NCBI RefSeq assembly: GCF_003426775.1
Contig: NZ_QJUG01000051.1
Coordinates: forward strand, 1 to 42,994
Origin: Allorhizocola rhizosphaerae
GTDB taxonomy: Bacteria; Actinomycetota; Actinomycetes; Mycobacteriales; Micromonosporaceae
Direction of reading: 5' to 3'
Length of the DNA: 42,994 nucleotides
Shown: piece by piece, positions 1-6,976 of the stretch
How positions within the stretch are numbered: the stretch's first letter is position 1
Layout: every line of letters begins with the position of its first letter
Notes under the pieces: generated by a model
What the model was told of the DNA's origin: nothing
What the model saw: only the letters and a program-made list of their open reading frames with translations
Databases searched by the model: none
Position numbers and translations under genes: made by a program

Positions 1-36
1 ATGCAGCGACTACGCTGCATTCTGCGGCCGCCGCAG
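1..36. repeat. two adjacent short hairpins at the window edge
   Basis: Positions 1-20 form a perfect 8-bp stem (ATGCAGCG / CGCTGCAT) with a 4-base loop. Positions 22-36 form a second 6-bp stem (CTGCGG / CCGCAG) with a 3-base loop. They lie downstream of the minus-strand toxin-tail ORF and could act as a terminator or be a relic of a mobile-element end. There is no T-run, and what lies to the left is outside the window. Confidence 0.35.
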
Positions 37-151
37 TTGATATTGAATTGTCCACAACTTTCGATGATCGAGCGGCGGCCGTCCATCATCTGGCTGGGCT
101 TCATTCCGCCAGCTCACACGGCATGTCGTGACTGCCGTACTAGTCGGCGCT

Positions 152-472
152 TTAGCCTTTCGGTTTCGGGTTCGGCATTCCGCGACCGCGAGGAAAATGC
201 CATCCTTTCTTCCCTACCGGCTTTCCGTCCATGCCTATCGGTTGCCCGTGCTCGTTGTATACCACGACGTAACCAGTGGGATATTTAGCGTTTGGTTCCA
301 TAATCCGAATCGGATGGGCATTCGGGTAGTCTTCCCCCGATCGCGCTCGCCTGCTGCCACACGATGCCCCGTCCATTGTCGGCAAGGCGCGCCTTCCAGC
401 CGGATGGGATCTTATCCGGCGAACAACGCCGGTGACGGCCGCCATAGTAGCTACGTTCGCCGATGTCGCCAC
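152..472 (-). pseudogene. orphan polymorphic-toxin C-terminal tail (relic)
   Basis: This is a 106-residue minus-strand ORF. Only the last ~55 residues look protein-like, with the motif HPIRIMEPNAKYPTGYVVVYN followed by GQPIGMDGKP. From memory this style of tail (RIMEP, YPNGY, GQP(I/L)..DGKPG) ends actinobacterial RHS/polymorphic toxins. The first ~50 residues are low-complexity and look non-coding, there is no good ribosome binding site, and no RHS core or VHNTG junction precedes it. I read it as a displaced 3' fragment of a toxin gene. It could instead be a small intact protein of unknown role. No immunity gene is recognisable next to it. Confidence 0.45.
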
Positions 473-481
473 TTGGTGCGG

Positions 482-772
482 CTACGAGTGGTACACATCG
501 GCGCGGTGGTCGATGCGTACGACGTGCACGGTGTGCGTCTTGTCGTCAATGCGGTACACGACGCGGTAGGCGCCACGCCGGGCCGAGTGGTACGCGGCCA
601 GCTCGTTGGTCAACGGTTTGCCCACGACGTAGGGTCGCGCCAGCAGCGGTCCGGTGATGAACTCGCCCACAGCGGCGGCCACCGCCATGGGTAGGCCGAT
701 CGGCGGCCCTTCGGTCAGGGCTCGGCGGGCGGCCGGCGCGAGCGACAGTTTGTAGGGTTCCTCCTCAGCCAC
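482..772 (-). CDS. RelE/ParE-family toxin of a type II toxin-antitoxin pair
   Basis: The product is a 96-residue basic protein starting at GTG 772 (VAEEEPYKL). The body carries the RelE signature: N-terminal LAPAARRAL, central YHSARRGAYRVVYRIDD, and a C-terminal VHVVRIDHRADVY strand-tail. RelE toxins are small ribosome-dependent mRNA interferases, and the related ParE toxins target gyrase; the RxxYRVxYxxD pattern favours RelE. The GTG start overlaps the upstream antitoxin stop by 8 bases (GTGGCTGA), so translation is coupled and the antitoxin is made first. A longer ORF reaches 835 but would overlap deeply with the antitoxin and lacks a clear RBS. The length is normal for the family and I see no truncation. 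Confidence 0.85.
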   Translation of the reverse strand: MAEEEPYKLSLAPAARRALTEGPPIGLPMAVAAAVGEFITGPLLARPYVVGKPLTNELAAYHSARRGAYRVVYRIDDKTHTVHVVRIDHRADVYHS

Positions 773-1055
773 GCTGCTCCCGCTTTGCGCGGGCGGCGAG
801 CTGGCGATGCAGCTCGGCGGCGTCGATCGCCTCACCGGCGGCGATGTCGGCCTCGGCCTGGCGGATCTGCTCCAGCGCGCCAGGCTTGGAGAGCAGGTCG
901 AGGGTCTCCTCCAGTGCCTGCAGGTCTGACACGGCCATCAGCACCGCCTCTGGCCGCCCGTTGCGGGTGATCACCACCCGTTCGTGGGTGTCGCGGACCT
1001 CGTCGAGGACGGCGGACAGTCGCGCCTTCGCATCAGCCAACGGAATCGTCGTCAT
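765..1055 (-). CDS. Phd/YefM-family antitoxin (RelB-like)
   Basis: The product is a 96-residue protein starting at MTTIPLADAKARLSAVLDEV. The N-terminal half matches the Phd/YefM DNA-binding fold (LADAKARLSAVLDEV, then RVVITRNGRPEAVLMAVSDLQALEETL). The acidic C-terminal helix region (EADIAAGEAIDAAELH) would wrap the toxin. It is expected to neutralise the RelE-type toxin encoded by the overlapping downstream gene and to autorepress the operon. I chose the inner ATG at 1055 because it begins the conserved domain; an upstream in-frame ATG at 1091 adds 12 unconserved residues. A short imperfect palindrome (TGACCA / TAGTCA) lies right at the start, a plausible operator. Confidence 0.85.
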   Translation of the reverse strand: MTTIPLADAKARLSAVLDEVRDTHERVVITRNGRPEAVLMAVSDLQALEETLDLLSKPGALEQIRQAEADIAAGEAIDAAELHRQLAARAKREQRG

Positions 1056-1072
1056 GACCAGGATTCTAGTCA
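1055..1072. promoter_or_regulatory. possible antitoxin operator
   Basis: TGACCA (1055-1060) and TAGTCA (1067-1072) are inverted copies with one mismatch, separated by 6 bases. They overlap the start codon of the antitoxin gene. Phd/YefM antitoxins autoregulate by binding palindromes near their own promoter, so this is a candidate site. The match is short and could be chance. Confidence 0.3.
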
Positions 1073-1530
1073 CATCGCTGCACTCCGGCAACCCCGTGCG
1101 ACATCGACCGAGATCCGAAGTTGGCTCAAAACATCTATACAGAAGTATTCAAGAGTGCGCCCGGCTACGCCGGGCGCACGCGCGCGCTATACCTTCGGCT
1201 CGCGCGCACGCACCCACGCAACAAGATCGGCCTGGACCTGGCGAAGCAGCAGAAACCCGGGCATACCAGGCCGTGACGATCCCCTCCCCGGCCAGCGTCA
1301 TCAGTGCTTCCGGGGATCGACGCCATGCGCTACGCGACGTGCCACCGGACGACCCTGCCGACCGTCGCGATCGGACATTCTACATCCACCAATTCGCATA
1401 CGTACTCGCGCGTGACAGCAACGCTGACGGCAACCGGGGCGGACAACCACGACCACCAGCGCACAACGGAGTGGCACCAATGCGCACAGTAGTTGCCGCA
1501 CCACCGCCACAGTTTCGACGGCTACCGATG
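1073..1530. other. non-coding / decayed stretch with no convincing gene
   Basis: About 460 bases between the toxin-antitoxin pair and the immunity gene. Every ORF here is short, lacks an RBS and has unlikely composition. The plus frame around 1170-1260 contains a brief protein-like run (RLARTHPRNKIGLDLAKQQKP), which may be a relic. The one clear structure is the hairpin at 1155-1179, annotated separately. Confidence 0.5.
1155..1179. terminator. strong 11-bp hairpin, terminator-like
   Basis: GTGCGCCCGGC (1155-1165) pairs perfectly with GCCGGGCGCAC (1169-1179) across a TAC loop. A GC-rich stem this long in an intergenic region is typical of actinobacterial terminators that lack a U-tract. It lies upstream of the antitoxin gene on the minus strand, so it may end a transcript arriving from the toxin/immunity genes at 1531-2309. 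Confidence 0.45.
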
Positions 1531-1854
1531 TCAATTGCCCCTGTCGAGTTCGATACGAATCGCCGCAGAGCCCTCTTCAAGCCAGCCGCAATAGGTATCG
1601 AACTCTAGGTGTCGGCCATCCGGCACATCACCCTGAGCAAGCGTTAGCAAATGCCTTGCTAGAGAACTAAGACCAGCCGCATTCCCAGAAATTACAATGG
1701 TTTTCTCCGGTGACTCCCAGACCTCAGCCCTTAGCAGGGTGTCTTCATCCCACCACGTCCCAACCCCGAGCGCAGCGTCGTAGGTCATGACGTCGACAGT
1801 TACCTGAGATGTCGGACGATTTGGCTGCTCACCAGCATCTACGGCAGGTGCCAT
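1531..1854 (-). CDS. immunity protein, Imm32-like, paired with the toxin tail
   Basis: The product is a 107-residue acidic protein. The core reads KTIVISGNAAGLSSLARHLLTLAQ, then VPDGRHLEFDTY. I associate the pattern ISGNxxGLxxLARHLLTLAQ...VPxGxHLxxD with the Imm32 group of small immunity proteins; the family name is from memory. The ATG at 1854 lies inside the last codons of the upstream toxin tail, preceded by GAGGAG at a 5-base spacing, so the two genes overlap by 16 bases and are coupled. That arrangement is the hallmark of a toxin-immunity pair: this protein would neutralise the toxin encoded at 1839-2309. The gene appears intact although its toxin partner is truncated. Confidence 0.65.
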   Translation of the reverse strand: MAPAVDAGEQPNRPTSQVTVDVMTYDAALGVGTWWDEDTLLRAEVWESPEKTIVISGNAAGLSSLARHLLTLAQGDVPDGRHLEFDTYCGWLEEGSAAIRIELDRGN

Positions 1855-2309
1855 CCGGGCTCCTCGGGAAGATAGATATGAATGTTGCTGACCGGGCCAC
1901 CGCTCCGAACACCTGGACCGATTGGCTGGCTATAGGTCTCAAAATTGATGTGCGGATTTTGCCGTGGGTGGGCAAGGTCCGCATCCGTCATTCGCACTTG
2001 CCGAAGACCGTCGCGACTAAGGAAGCGGCCACCGCCTATATCGCGATATCCCGGCCCAAGGAAGTCTACCGCTGTATCGAGCGCATCATTCGTCGTCATA
2101 TGCGCGCCGTCGCGGAGATTCTTGACACCACCAGGCACCAAACAGCCGGGGCCTGTGTTGTGTACCAGCACAGGAGTTTTCCCGGCGGGGAGTGTCAGAG
2201 GATCTTCGTGTTCGCGTTTCACCCGAGCGCCGGAAGCTGCGGGAACGCTTGGCAGGGCGCGGCGCTTACACCAGTGCGCCGATGGGCCCCTCGATGACGG
2301 CAAAGGCAC
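1839..2309 (-). pseudogene. truncated PT-HINT/RHS-type polymorphic toxin, C-terminal tail
   Basis: From about residue 36 the ORF reads DPLTLPAGKTPVLVHNTGPGC. This is the canonical end of an RHS/PT-HINT region, where VHNTG marks the junction to a variable toxin domain. The remaining ~100 residues (DGAHMTTNDALDTAVDFLGPGYRDI, ending NIHIYLPEEPGWHLP) would be the toxin domain; I do not recognise its catalytic class. Upstream residues 1-35 look non-coding, and only ~40 bases separate this ORF from the end of the lipoprotein gene, so the large N-terminal delivery and repeat regions are missing. It ends inside the start of the immunity gene. It is best read as a stranded 3' end of a formerly much larger gene, or a silent replacement cassette. 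Confidence 0.7.
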
Positions 2310-2351
2310 GTGCTGGACGATTGGGGCGGCGATAGCCTACTCCGGGACCGG

Positions 2352-2822
2352 TCAGGGGCAGGCGGCCATCACGGCGTGCTCCGCGCTGCGCAGTGAAGGT
2401 AGGTCGATGGCGGCCGCGAGCTTCGTCTTGTCGCCGTCGGCGCCCTCGACCACGACGATGGCCTCCTCTATGGACAGTTGATAGGCGGATAGCTTTTCCT
2501 TCAGCTGTGTGTCGCCGACGTGTTCGGCTGCGCCGGCCACGTCTGAGTGCATGGCAGTGAAAGCGGTCTTCAGGTCATCGGTGGCTTTGGCGATGTCGGC
2601 GGCGGAGGGCTTGTCTCGGGCGAGGGCAGACGACACCGGCGCGAGCGCGTCGAGGGCTGTCTTGCGAGCCTCCATCACGGTGTCGCACACGGCCTTTGGA
2701 TCGCCCGCTGCAATGGACGCGGATGTGGTCGGGTTGGGTGCCGGCTCGCCGCATGCCGATGCTGTCGCGAGCATCAGGCAGGCGAGAGCGGTGACGGGCA
2801 AACGTCCTAACTCGAATCGCAC
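2352..2822 (-). CDS. secreted lipoprotein of unknown function
   Basis: The product is 156 residues from GTG 2822, with GGGAG 5 bases upstream. The N-terminus is a lipoprotein signal: RLPVTALACLMLATASAC, with the lipobox cysteine at about residue 24 followed by GEPAPNPTTSAS. The mature part is mostly helical and acidic (AVCDTVMEARKTALDALAPVSSAL, KATDDLKTAFTAMHSDVAGAAEHV), ending in a second cysteine (HAVMAACP) that could pair with the one in AVCDTV. I do not recognise the family. It is the last gene of a minus-strand operon, 15 bases after the NicO-type exporter, so a cell-surface role linked to metal or phosphate handling is possible but unproven. Confidence 0.75.
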   Translation of the reverse strand: MRFELGRLPVTALACLMLATASACGEPAPNPTTSASIAAGDPKAVCDTVMEARKTALDALAPVSSALARDKPSAADIAKATDDLKTAFTAMHSDVAGAAEHVGDTQLKEKLSAYQLSIEEAIVVVEGADGDKTKLAAAIDLPSLRSAEHAVMAACP

Positions 2823-2837
2823 ACGAACTCCCGTGGC

Positions 2838-4148
2838 TCAGAGGGCGAGCGCCGCTCGGGCGGCCAGGCCGAATCCCAGCACGATGATGACAGACCCGGT
2901 GGCTTCCGCGGGCACGGCGAGGCGGCCGAGCCATGCCCAGCGGTCGCGCACGCGCAGCAGCAACAGTCCGGCGGCGGTCAGCGTCGCCGCCATGCCCAAG
3001 CCATACACGACGATCAGGACGACGCCGAGCCAGAGGCGGCCCAGTGCCGCCGCGCCGAGAAGGACGACAAGCGCGGTTGGGCTGGGTACCAGACCACCGG
3101 CGATGCCAAGGGCGGTAAGGCTTTTGCGGCCGTCATGGTGGTGGTCGTGATGATGATGATGGTGATGGCCGCCGTGATGGTGGTGATCATAATGGTGGTG
3201 GTGATGATGGGCGTGCCGGTGGCGTAGGCCGTTGATGAGGATGCCGGCGCCGACGAGCGTGATGAGTACGCCGCTGGCCAGGCCCAGCCATTTGAGCGCG
3301 GACTCGGTGGCCAGGCCCGCGAACGCGGTGGTGGCCAGGCCCAGGATCAGCACGCTGGCGGTGTGGGTGAGGGTGACGGTGCCTCCGACGATGACCGCGT
3401 CGCGTCGCCGCCCCTGCCGCCCGGCCATGTACAGAGCCATCACGGTCTTGCCGTGCCCGGGGAGTGCCGCGTGCGCCGCGCCCAGAAGCGCCGACAGGAG
3501 CACCGCGAGCAACAAAACCAGCGGAGTCGCGTCTCCGAGGGCACGGGCAAGCCAGTCCTCGCCGCGTTGAAGCCAACCGCGCTCCACGGTGTCGGCGGCG
3601 ACGGTGCCGGTCGTGACGGCAGCAGCAGCACCCGGCTGTACGGAGAAGTCGGCGGACCGGAAGAACGCGGGCAGGTCGGCCGTTGGCGAAACCTCGTTGC
3701 CGTTCACCACGATCTGTTGCATGCCGGTGCGATCGGGCAGGTACTGGTTGGCCACCGCGATGGTCGCCGGCGCGCCCAGTGCGGCGGGCGCCGACAGTTT
3801 GCACGTGAGCCGGCTGGTCTCCAGGCCGGCGGGCCCTTGCCGTTCCAGCAGTTGTGATTGGACTGTCCATTGCAGAGCCGTGCCTCCGACGCGCGTGTCA
3901 AGCTGCGAGGCGAACGCGGCGCAGTCGGGCGTGAGCTGCTTTGTCGGTACCTCGGCGAGGTCGATCACGGCGGCGACCTCGGCTCGATCCTGGTGCAGCG
4001 TGAGCTCGACAAGCTGGTCGACGGAGAGCGGGTCAAGCGGGTGGGCGGCGATCGCCGCCGTGAGCAGGATCGTGGCGATCACGAGACACACTCCAAGGCG
4101 TGGCGATGGCTTTGGTGGTGGAGGCACGGCGGCCGACCGCACCTTCAC
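2838..4148 (-). CDS. NicO/RcnA-type nickel/cobalt exporter with His-rich loop
   Basis: The product is 436 residues from GTG 4148. It has an N-terminal hydrophobic segment (about residues 18-35) and an extracytoplasmic domain of ~150 residues (HPLDPLSVDQLVELTLHQDRAEV onward). A membrane domain follows from about residue 205, with the NicO hallmarks GAAHAALPGHGKT and GGTVTLTHTASVLILG. Between membrane segments lies a loop with 22 histidines. The segment after it, GIAGGLVPSPTALVVLLGA, is also typical of the family. NicO proteins export Ni/Co. The large N-terminal domain is like the Gram-positive 'nickel/cobalt transporter' type rather than short E. coli RcnA. The gene lies 14 bases after the metallophosphoesterase gene and 15 before the lipoprotein gene, so all three are probably co-transcribed. 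The initiator could also be a second GTG two codons in. Confidence 0.85.
   Translation of the reverse strand: MKVRSAAVPPPPKPSPRLGVCLVIATILLTAAIAAHPLDPLSVDQLVELTLHQDRAEVAAVIDLAEVPTKQLTPDCAAFASQLDTRVGGTALQWTVQSQLLERQGPAGLETSRLTCKLSAPAALGAPATIAVANQYLPDRTGMQQIVVNGNEVSPTADLPAFFRSADFSVQPGAAAAVTTGTVAADTVERGWLQRGEDWLARALGDATPLVLLLAVLLSALLGAAHAALPGHGKTVMALYMAGRQGRRRDAVIVGGTVTLTHTASVLILGLATTAFAGLATESALKWLGLASGVLITLVGAGILINGLRHRHAHHHHHHYDHHHHGGHHHHHHHDHHHDGRKSLTALGIAGGLVPSPTALVVLLGAAALGRLWLGVVLIVVYGLGMAATLTAAGLLLLRVRDRWAWLGRLAVPAEATGSVIIVLGFGLAARAALAL
3136..3228 (-). repeat. CAT/CAC codon microsatellite encoding the His-rich loop
   Basis: On the plus strand the stretch is a run of GTG/ATG triplets, encoding 22 histidines in four blocks (6, 4, 7 and 3, plus two isolated) separated by YD, GG and D. 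Triplet tracts of this kind can slip in replication and change loop length without breaking the frame. The loop is the likely metal-binding sensor or gate of the exporter. Confidence 0.75.
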
Positions 4149-4162
4149 CAGGTCTTGCGGTG

Positions 4163-5524
4163 TCAGCCTGTGCGGGTGATCCGTACCGCGTCGGCGATGA
4201 CATAGCCGGTGCCGGAGGTCCAGCGGCTGATGCCGACCTTGTTGGCGTCACCCGCGGCCAAGGTGAATCTGCCGAGCGTCACCCATCGGCCACCGTTGGC
4301 GCGCTGGTTCACGCGCACGGTCTGGTTGCCGGTCGGCGTCGCAATCATGAACGGGGTCGAATCGTTGTAGCCGGGGTCGTCCGCGTACCAGACAGAGACT
4401 TGATAGTTTCCGGTCTCCGGGATGTTCACCTTGTACCAGGCGACATCGCTGGCGGTGGTGTTCGGTGGGGCGTAACGATAATCAGCGCCGTACCGCTGGC
4501 TCGAATACATGGATGTTCCCCAGTTCGCGCTCGCGGTGAACCGGCCCGCCGTCGCGTTGTCGACGATGGTGCTCCACGCCGGGCGGACGGGGTTGATGTT
4601 GCTGAGGACGAACTGGTTTTTCGCGTCGGTCATGTAGCGGTTCAGGTAAGGCGAATATGTCTTGATGTCCAACGCGTCGGTGGTGGGGTTGTACGTCATG
4701 ACGCGCAGGTAGCTGTTGGGGTCGCGCTGGGAACTGTTCTGGTAGTCGGCCTGGATCTGGTGCACGGTGTTGCCGTTGACGCCCTGTTGGGTGATGACAC
4801 CTGCGTTGACGTAGTGCCCGGAGAACGTGAACCGGAAGTTCGCGTGCTTGCTGACCAGATTGGTCCACAGCTTGTTCCCGTTGGTGTCCTTGGTGGTGCC
4901 GTTCTGGTAGGCGTGGGTGACCAGAATCGCGTTGTGGTACGGATGCGCGGTCACCACCTGGTTGGCCCAGGCGATCTCGGCGTCGCTTGGCGCGTACTTC
5001 ATCGCCACCACCAACCAGTCGACGCCACCCGCGGTGAAGGTGTGGTAGGCGTTGTCGTTGGCACTGGCGGGGTAGGTGCCGCCGAACGAGGGCAGCCCGG
5101 TGAAGGTGGCTCGTGGATAATGCGTGTTGTACCGTGTCGCCGCCCGGGTGGTGGTCGAGTCCAGGTCGTGGTTGCCGGGGCCGATGATGTACGGGACATC
5201 ATCGGTGGGCAGGCCCATCGCACTCTTGCTGTTGTTCCACTGGAACAGCTGGTCGGAGTTGTCGACCACGTCACCGACATGCAGCACGTACCGAATGTTT
5301 TGGGCGGCCTGCTGGTTGTCGACCCATTGCATCTGTGCCCGGAACACCTCGGGCCAATACTCCGAGGCGTATTGGGTGTCCGGCAGCATCACGAGGGTGA
5401 AGTTCTCTGCGGCCAGTGCCTGAGCCTGTGCCTGTGGCACTTGGCCGTAGGAGGCCGACGCCACCAGGGTTGCCGTGACTGTCACAGCGACGCAGAGGGT
5501 ACGGGCAAACTTGGTGATCCTCAT
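4163..5524 (-). CDS. secreted calcineurin-like metallophosphoesterase with C-terminal golvesin-like domain
   Basis: The product is 453 residues. The start at ATG 5524 (MRITKFART) has GGAAGG 5-10 bases upstream; an in-frame ATG 12 bases earlier is less well placed. The signal peptide spans about residues 1-38 (VAVTVTATLVASASYGQVPQAQAQA). The catalytic domain shows the metallophosphoesterase motifs in order: LPDTQY, HVGDVVDN, GPGNHD, LVTHAYQN and FSGHY. After about residue 325 a beta-rich module follows (YRYAPPNTTASDVAWYKVNIPETGNYQVSV..., ending GYVIADAVRI). It resembles the golvesin/xanthan-lyase-type binding domain often fused to secreted hydrolases. The protein probably cleaves phosphoesters outside the cell; the substrate is unknown. 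It is the first gene of a three-gene operon with the metal exporter and the lipoprotein. Confidence 0.88.
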   Translation of the reverse strand: MRITKFARTLCVAVTVTATLVASASYGQVPQAQAQALAAENFTLVMLPDTQYASEYWPEVFRAQMQWVDNQQAAQNIRYVLHVGDVVDNSDQLFQWNNSKSAMGLPTDDVPYIIGPGNHDLDSTTTRAATRYNTHYPRATFTGLPSFGGTYPASANDNAYHTFTAGGVDWLVVAMKYAPSDAEIAWANQVVTAHPYHNAILVTHAYQNGTTKDTNGNKLWTNLVSKHANFRFTFSGHYVNAGVITQQGVNGNTVHQIQADYQNSSQRDPNSYLRVMTYNPTTDALDIKTYSPYLNRYMTDAKNQFVLSNINPVRPAWSTIVDNATAGRFTASANWGTSMYSSQRYGADYRYAPPNTTASDVAWYKVNIPETGNYQVSVWYADDPGYNDSTPFMIATPTGNQTVRVNQRANGGRWVTLGRFTLAAGDANKVGISRWTSGTGYVIADAVRITRTG

Positions 5525-5765
5525 CCTTCCTTCCATCCTCTGTCAGTAGAGCCAAACCGCGACACGTCATCGCATCGGATGCGGCGGTTGTCTTATGAGC
5601 GCGCCCCATCGGGGCCCGGAGTGAGGAACGGCCGCCCGCTATACACAGCGCCCGTGTTGGAAAGTTTCACGCATACGAGCTGCTAGCGCAAGAGTTTTTC
5701 AGTCATTAATTGACATTCGTTATACTGGCGCAGCGCGACGGCGGTGGCTAACTATGCTCGGCGGT
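5525..5765. promoter_or_regulatory. intergenic region with possible divergent promoters
   Basis: About 240 bases upstream of the metallophosphoesterase operon. The AT-rich centre (around 5695-5727) includes TTATACT at 5720-5726, a -10-like box reading rightwards, and a TTGACA at 5710 that is too close to pair with it. No palindrome or riboswitch was recognised. The leftward promoter of the operon must also lie here. Confidence 0.3.
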
Positions 5766-6355
5766 ATGACGCTCACGCCGCTGGGAACCGTAACCACCGC
5801 GGCGGTGCTCGGCGGTCAGCCCTTGGGCGAGCCAGATAAGTCGTCAGTCCCGCCGTCCGGTGCCCTGCTGACCCGGTGGACCACCGGTGCGGCCTTGACC
5901 GAGCTGCTTAGCGGTCCCGTCCATCCGGAGCTGCCCGACTGCTATCAACCGATCACCGCGAGCTGGGTAGCGCTGTGGCACGTCCAGGCCAGAGCTGTCG
6001 GACCTGAGATTCGTGTAGGGGCTGGCCGAGCTCGGGCCGGTCGCCGGTGGCTGGGACAGCGGTGAAGGGTTGGCGGCACTGACACTCCAGACCCCGGAGA
6101 CAGTCCTCACGCTCGGTGGCTCAGACGTGGACGAGCTGGCCGTCTTCGCTGAGCAGGGAATTGGGGTATCGCGCCGCTGGACCGGCGATCTACGGCTTTC
6201 CGAAGCGGGCGAGCATCCCGATGTCGGCGTGGTGCGTTCGGGGCAAGGTGAGCTGACGTGGCGGCTGCCCGGGATGCGGCCCGGTGAGACAGTAGAACCG
6301 CAACCGCGGTCGACGGGAAGGTGCGGTTCCAGCCCAGCGCCTGAGGCATGCGCCC
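5766..6355 (+). pseudogene. decayed plus-strand ORF, unknown protein
   Basis: Two protein-like stretches lie in different frames. The first starts at ATG 5766 (MTLTPLGTVTTAAVLGGQPLGEPDKSS, to about 5930). The second, from about 6020 after an in-frame TAG at 6016, includes ALTLQTPETVLTLGGSDVDEL and continues with AVFAEQGIGVSRRWTG, to about 6310. The change of frame and the internal stop suggest a single gene broken by indels. I do not recognise the family. The 3' end runs into the convergent CGNR gene at 6365. Otherwise this 600-base stretch holds no intact gene. Confidence 0.35.
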
Positions 6356-6364
6356 GCGGTCCCG

Positions 6365-6976
6365 TCATCGGCCGGCGCGGCGGGCAACGAATCGGCGGAT
6401 CTTTTCGCTCGTGCCGCAGTCTTCCATGCTGCACCACCGGCGGCTACGGTTCTTACTTTCGTCGATGAAGAGGAACCGGCAGCCGCCGCAACCCTTGACC
6501 CGGGCGAGCCGACCGGCCGTGAGCAGGTCGACCGCGGCGTGCACGACCAACCGGACGGGCCTGGAGAGGCTCCGGTCGCGACGCCAGCTCCACTCATACG
6601 GCCCGCTGCCCTCGAACTGGGCGTTGCTCAACGCCTCCACCTCGGCGTCGCGAAGCGAGGTCAGCCCTCGGCGGCTCGGGCTTTCGCCCGCGGCGATCGC
6701 CCGGAAGATCTCGTCCAGACATTCGCGCATCCGCAAGGCGTCGGCGAACGCTTCGTCGGCGGCACCGGGATCGTCGCGGGCAAGCCGGCGCAGGCTCGCC
6801 GCCTCCACCTCGGTCGCCAAGCCCACATAGCGGCTCCACGCAACCACATCCAGGTATCCGGTCAGCACGTCGTCGTCGGGCGGACCGTCGGGCGGGCCGC
6901 TGCGGCTGTTGACGAAGTCGAGGGCGACGTTGCCGCCCACGAGCCGCATTCGGGTGACGTCGCTCAGTGCTTCCAT
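6365..6976 (-). CDS. ABATE/CGNR zinc-finger protein, putative regulator
   Basis: The product is 203 residues. The N-terminal half fits the ABATE domain (VGGNVALDFVNSRSGPP at residues 13-29 is the usual opening). The C-terminal half has a CGNR-type treble-clef zinc finger with C163, C166, C182 and C187 (GCGGCRFLFIDESKNRSRRWCSMEDCG). The name-giving CGNR tetrad reads CGTS here, a common enough variant, and the following basic stretch KIRRFVARR is retained. These proteins are thought to be DNA-binding stress regulators. The ATG at 6976 shares a base with the stop of the upstream MFS gene (TGATG), so the two are co-translated. This protein probably controls that exporter. Confidence 0.85.
   Translation of the reverse strand: MEALSDVTRMRLVGGNVALDFVNSRSGPPDGPPDDDVLTGYLDVVAWSRYVGLATEVEAASLRRLARDDPGAADEAFADALRMRECLDEIFRAIAAGESPSRRGLTSLRDAEVEALSNAQFEGSGPYEWSWRRDRSLSRPVRLVVHAAVDLLTAGRLARVKGCGGCRFLFIDESKNRSRRWCSMEDCGTSEKIRRFVARRAGR

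Noticed and set aside
1304-1492. 62-residue plus-strand ORF with Thr/His-rich sequence
   Set aside because: No RBS, no recognisable family and a position in a decayed stretch; equally open frames exist on the other strand.
4100-5686. 528-residue plus-strand ORF antisense to the metallophosphoesterase
   Set aside because: It has a Val/Gly/Arg-rich shadow composition with no motif; the minus strand has a signal peptide and all phosphoesterase motifs.
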